Shown one piece after another: positions 60,679 to 64,000 of a stretch of DNA of 64,000 nt (positions are counted from its first letter, which is position 1; each line of letters opens with the position of its first letter). The position numbers and the translations under genes were made by a program. Below the pieces are notes generated by a model. The model was not told the DNA's origin and did not search any database. It was given only the letters and a program-made list of their open reading frames with translations. Source of the DNA: Synanceia verrucosa (lineage: Eukaryota; Chordata; Actinopteri; Perciformes; Synanceiidae); contig CM056559.1 in assembly GCA_029721515.1 (NCBI GenBank), forward strand, positions 2,605,001 through 2,669,000, read 5' to 3'.

Positions 60679-62583
60679 GCCGTCTCCCAGGTGGATCTGA
60701 TCCGGTCCTGATTGAGGTTCGAGCGGGAAAGGATCCCGGCTCACTCTGTTTGCATTTTGGCCTCAACAGGAGCAGTTTTTTGGTGGTTTCTTTGTTTTAA
60801 GGGTCTGCTCGTGCTGTTTTTGTGGCTTTATTTCTGTCAGTTTTTGGTTCTTATGTTGGTTTTGATTAGAAAAAAGAGTATTTGATCAGTCTGGGGGTCA
60901 TGGCACCACCTCTGTTACACAAGATCAACCATGTGTTGCAACATTAACTGCAAACGTTTGTGCCAATGTCTGCAATGCAACTAAAAAACCAACACTGTCT
61001 GTGGGAATATTGGATTTGAATGCTGTTGTGTCCCCCCCAGGCATTGTTTTATTTTTTTGAGCAGATTGAAGGATCTGTGAGATAATGAAAGCAGGATAAC
61101 AGGTAAAAATGTTTCCCCTATGCTGTGAGAATGTGACCAAATCAGCGTTATCACAGAGCTAACGGCATTAATTTCTGTCATTGTTTTAAAAACAGGAGGC
61201 GACAGGACAGAACTGAACTACTGCATCAGTAACCACCTGGTTATTTAGTCACTTTAGAAAACATGACTAACTACCAGGCACTGTTGGAAAGTAAATTTAT
61301 GTTTTCTGGTTGATGTGATGTGAGATTTTAACATATTTTTTTAGCTATAATTTGCTAATCAAAGTTGGAAATGCATTAGCATAATTTAATGCTGGCTATG
61401 ACTGATGACATGTTTATTTATGTCTGTCTCTGTGAAGATGATGAAGGCGAACAAGCCCATAATCACTCTGTTTTTTTCTTTTCTTCTGGAGCTTTGTCAT
61501 GTTGTTTTGCTCAGAAGTTGGAAGGAGCTGTGGCCTTCGGAGGCATTTCTGATTACTTTTACTACTTGATGATCGTTATTCAGCTCCAGGAATGTGCTCA
61601 CTGTGGTGTTTGCTTCGCTCTGTGTACTCAGTCATCAAATCTGTTTTATTGCTCTCATGCTTTGCCATGATGTGAACATTTTTAGACAATCAGGAAGCTT
61701 CGGGGTTTGAATTGGTCGCCATAAAGTCAGCTCGTTTAAATCTGTGTGGAGTTTATCAAACACTTTGTGCAAGACTGATTTTCCACCAGTTTGACTGTTT
61801 ACATCTGTGACATGACAGAATACGCTCGACAGATTGCATTGTATGCTTGGTAATGTATTTCTGCAAACTATGCGATCTGTTGAATTTGTTTCATATCAGT
61901 CTTGCCTTTGGCCCCTTCATATACTCCTTCCATCATTCAGCATATCTTTGGTTTACAGAAATGTACAATGACAACATTATAGATTAATGTTTGGAACATT
62001 TTATGTGTTGTTTACACCTGATGTGACCTCTGTTAGCAGAGTGAAAAGAGACTGCAACAGAGGGACTTTCAAAAGGAAACGTGACACACAACAGTTGATT
62101 TAACAGGTTATATTTCTTCTGGATGGATAGCCTTGGGGGGGTAAAAGCTTCCCGTTTGAAGAGAAGGTTTTCAGCAATGGCTGACTGCTTCATGAGTAAC
62201 TTGGAATCATGAGAACACAAAGCTTCACCACAACACACCTCACTGACAGTTTTTTTCATTTATTTATCCTCTTTGAGTTTTTATAATGAATGGTATAGAT
62301 ATTCTTCAGCAGAAAATAATATGACTCTGAAATTAATTTGTGTATGTCCACGTGTGAGTGTCTCTGGCCTCTATCCAGTTTAAGTGCTGAGTGCACTTTC
62401 CACTATTTCAATGACACTGAAAACAGGTTTTCTTCAGTGACCCTGGGTTTCAACAGCAGCGTGAAAAAACATCTAAAGTACAGCCACAACAAAAGCCATC
62501 TATCATCCGAGAAGTGTGTTAAAGCACAATTCATGAAGCCTTGATTTACTGATTGTCTGACAGCAGAGTCACAGTGTTTTATC

Positions 62584-62840
62584 CAGGGTGGGAAAAAATA
62601 TCGATATGGCAATATATCACGATACTTTTTCTTCTGACATAATATCGATTTTTTTTTTTTTCTTAATATCGATTTTTTTTCCCCTGGAAAAAAAATCATG
62701 TTTTGGGTCAATTGTCAATGCAGAGCAACTTCCGTACATTGAAATAAAAAATAAAATAATAAAAAAAAAATAAATCCACATTTGCAATGTCACAATAATG
62801 CATTATTGTATCACGAAGTCCTTGTCAATACCCACCCCTA
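62584..62840 (-). mobile_element. hAT-like MITE, both ends present
   Basis: 257 bp from CAGGGTGGGAAAAAAT to AATACCCACCCCTA. The flanks GTTTTATC (62576-62583) and GTTTTTTC (62841-62848) match at 7 of 8 bases, an 8-bp target duplication in the hAT manner. It contains the same words as 29835-30150 on the other strand. Confidence 0.8.
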
Positions 62841-63284
62841 GTTTTTTCTGGAGGAAAAAGATGCGATATTACAGATTATGTATCATCACTGGATGAAGGA
62901 CAACTCCCATCAATCATATAAAAAATATGATTTACTAAATCTTGAAATATAAAAATAATTATGATTTGTGGTCCAACAGATATGCCACCTAAAGGAGTAA
63001 AAGCATGTCCTGTATTTAGCCAACCTTCCTCTTGATCCAATAAATGATAAAAAGAAACTTTTGCTTGTTTTTCCTGACACTCAGATGAAAGTGGTCTGCT
63101 CATCTGATTCTCAGCAAGAAAGCAAATGAAAGTGTGTATTTTCCAAAACGTCCAACGATTCTACTATACAGTTCATTACAGCAGATATGTTCAAGGTATG
63201 AGATCACACTGACGCGTTTATTAGATGAACAGGAGGGTGAAGTGGTCGAGAATGCAACTCCCAGCAAATAGAGAAAAACAGTTG

Positions 63285-63425
63285 AGTTCAATAAACTTTA
63301 TTCATCCCCACAGGCACAAAAACAACAAACATGCTTCAGCATACAGCGCTGCATCAGCTGTACACACCATCCTCCAGACACTGATACATAAAACTATACC
63401 CTCCAGCGCACCAATAAACACGCTG
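63285..63425 (-). repeat. possible retroposed 3' tail
   Basis: On the minus strand it ends GGGGATGAATAAAGTTTATT, like a polyadenylation signal at the end of a LINE or SINE. Weak evidence. Confidence 0.3.
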
Positions 63426-63695
63426 TAGTGGGATGTAAGAAATATAGTTCAGTTACATTTATTGTTGTTAAATGGAGTTTCAGCTCTTCAGAGTGGTGTT
63501 GTAGTACAAGGCTTCTTTTTTAGTGCTGGTTAAATTGCTAAATCTGATAACATGCTGCTGTATTATACGTTGTCGTGCAGAAAAACAGATGAAGTGGAAT
63601 TGATTTTCTACCCTTTATACTGAACGACAAATTTCAGCTCTACTGTTGTTGCCATAGTGAAAAGTGCTTTGTGCCTTTATCTGCTTTGAAGAACC

Positions 63696-64000
63696 ACACT
63701 GCAAAATTATTGGCTCTTACTGAGATGAAAAAACTTAAATTTAGACATTTAGAAGAGTTAATGTCTTATTCTAAGTGTTCAACTTTACACTATAATCTTA
63801 AATCAAGCTCAACCTTTTTTGTCTCAAATGAGGTAAATAAGTGTTAAAATAAGATATATTACATCTCTCTCCCAAAGTCTCATCAAATAAATCTTTTTTT
63901 AAGATTCAGTCACAAAAAAACCATCTGCAAGCATTTTCTGCTTTAAAAAGTTCCATTTTAAGCTATCTCTTTTTAAAACCAGCATTGTCAGTTTATTTTA
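63696..64000 (-). mobile_element. CACTGCAAAA-family MITE, runs off the window
   Basis: Begins CACTGCAAAATTATTGG. It follows the minus strand of 54720-55330: AAGTGTTCAACTTTACACTA, TTGAGTTTGTTACTGAATCTTAA is the counterpart of AAGATTCAGTCACAAA, and GCAAGCATTTTCTGCTT. The other end lies beyond base 64000. Confidence 0.7.

Larger units (their letters stand above)
51990..64000. other. 3' flank, repeat-dense, no second gene seen
   Basis: Beyond the likely end of nectin1 I found no exon with domain content on either strand. 51990-53640 may still be distal 3' UTR. From 53640 the region is dominated by MITE copies (54330-54500, 54720-55330, 56895-57110, 58242-58947, 59862-60113, 60115-60537, 62584-62840, 63696-64000) and the tandem repeat at 57110-57600. 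Unique-looking stretches are 55400-56890, 57600-58240, 58950-59860, 60680-62575 and 62850-63280. I can say nothing firm about them. Confidence 0.6.

Overview
This window is vertebrate nuclear DNA. Long AT-rich introns, spliced GC-rich exons, CA microsatellites and dense short inverted-repeat transposons all point to a ray-finned fish, most likely a percomorph teleost; that placement is inferred from the style of the repeats. There is one recognisable protein-coding gene, on the + strand: nectin-1 (nectin1/PVRL1, either teleost paralog), a homophilic and heterophilic immunoglobulin-family adhesion molecule of adherens junctions. Five coding exons are present (29162-29533, 31361-31660, 31957-32074, 36761-36912, 48027-48532). 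They give the V-type Ig domain, two C2-type Ig domains, the stalk, the membrane span and the whole cytoplasmic tail ending in the afadin-binding EWYV. All five join in one open frame with GT/AG boundaries. The signal-peptide exon is not seen and must lie upstream of base 1.

Layout: 1-29161 is the 3' part of a very long first intron with no exon that I can support, but with several MITE-type repeats. 29162-48532 holds the five exons and introns of 1.8, 0.3, 4.7 and 11.1 kb. From 48533 to about 52-53.6 kb is a long 3' untranslated region that begins with a C-rich tract and carries two adjacent Pumilio-type motifs. From about 53.6 kb to the end is intergenic sequence made largely of MITEs, including four copies of a CACTGCAAAA-ended family, a TTAA-flanked family, a hAT-like element and a 120-134 bp AT-rich tandem repeat. 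I see no transposase or reverse transcriptase frame, no tRNA or rRNA gene, and no second protein gene.

The points most worth checking are: exon 4 is closely bracketed by two different transposon families, one of which may supply its branch point; a read-through of the exon 5 donor predicts a short secreted isoform; the V domain has a longer D-E region than human nectin-1; one MITE family carries a ZNF143-like motif; and a hAT MITE at 13072-13432 has a perfect 8-bp target duplication. I did not find a wholly new biological system here.
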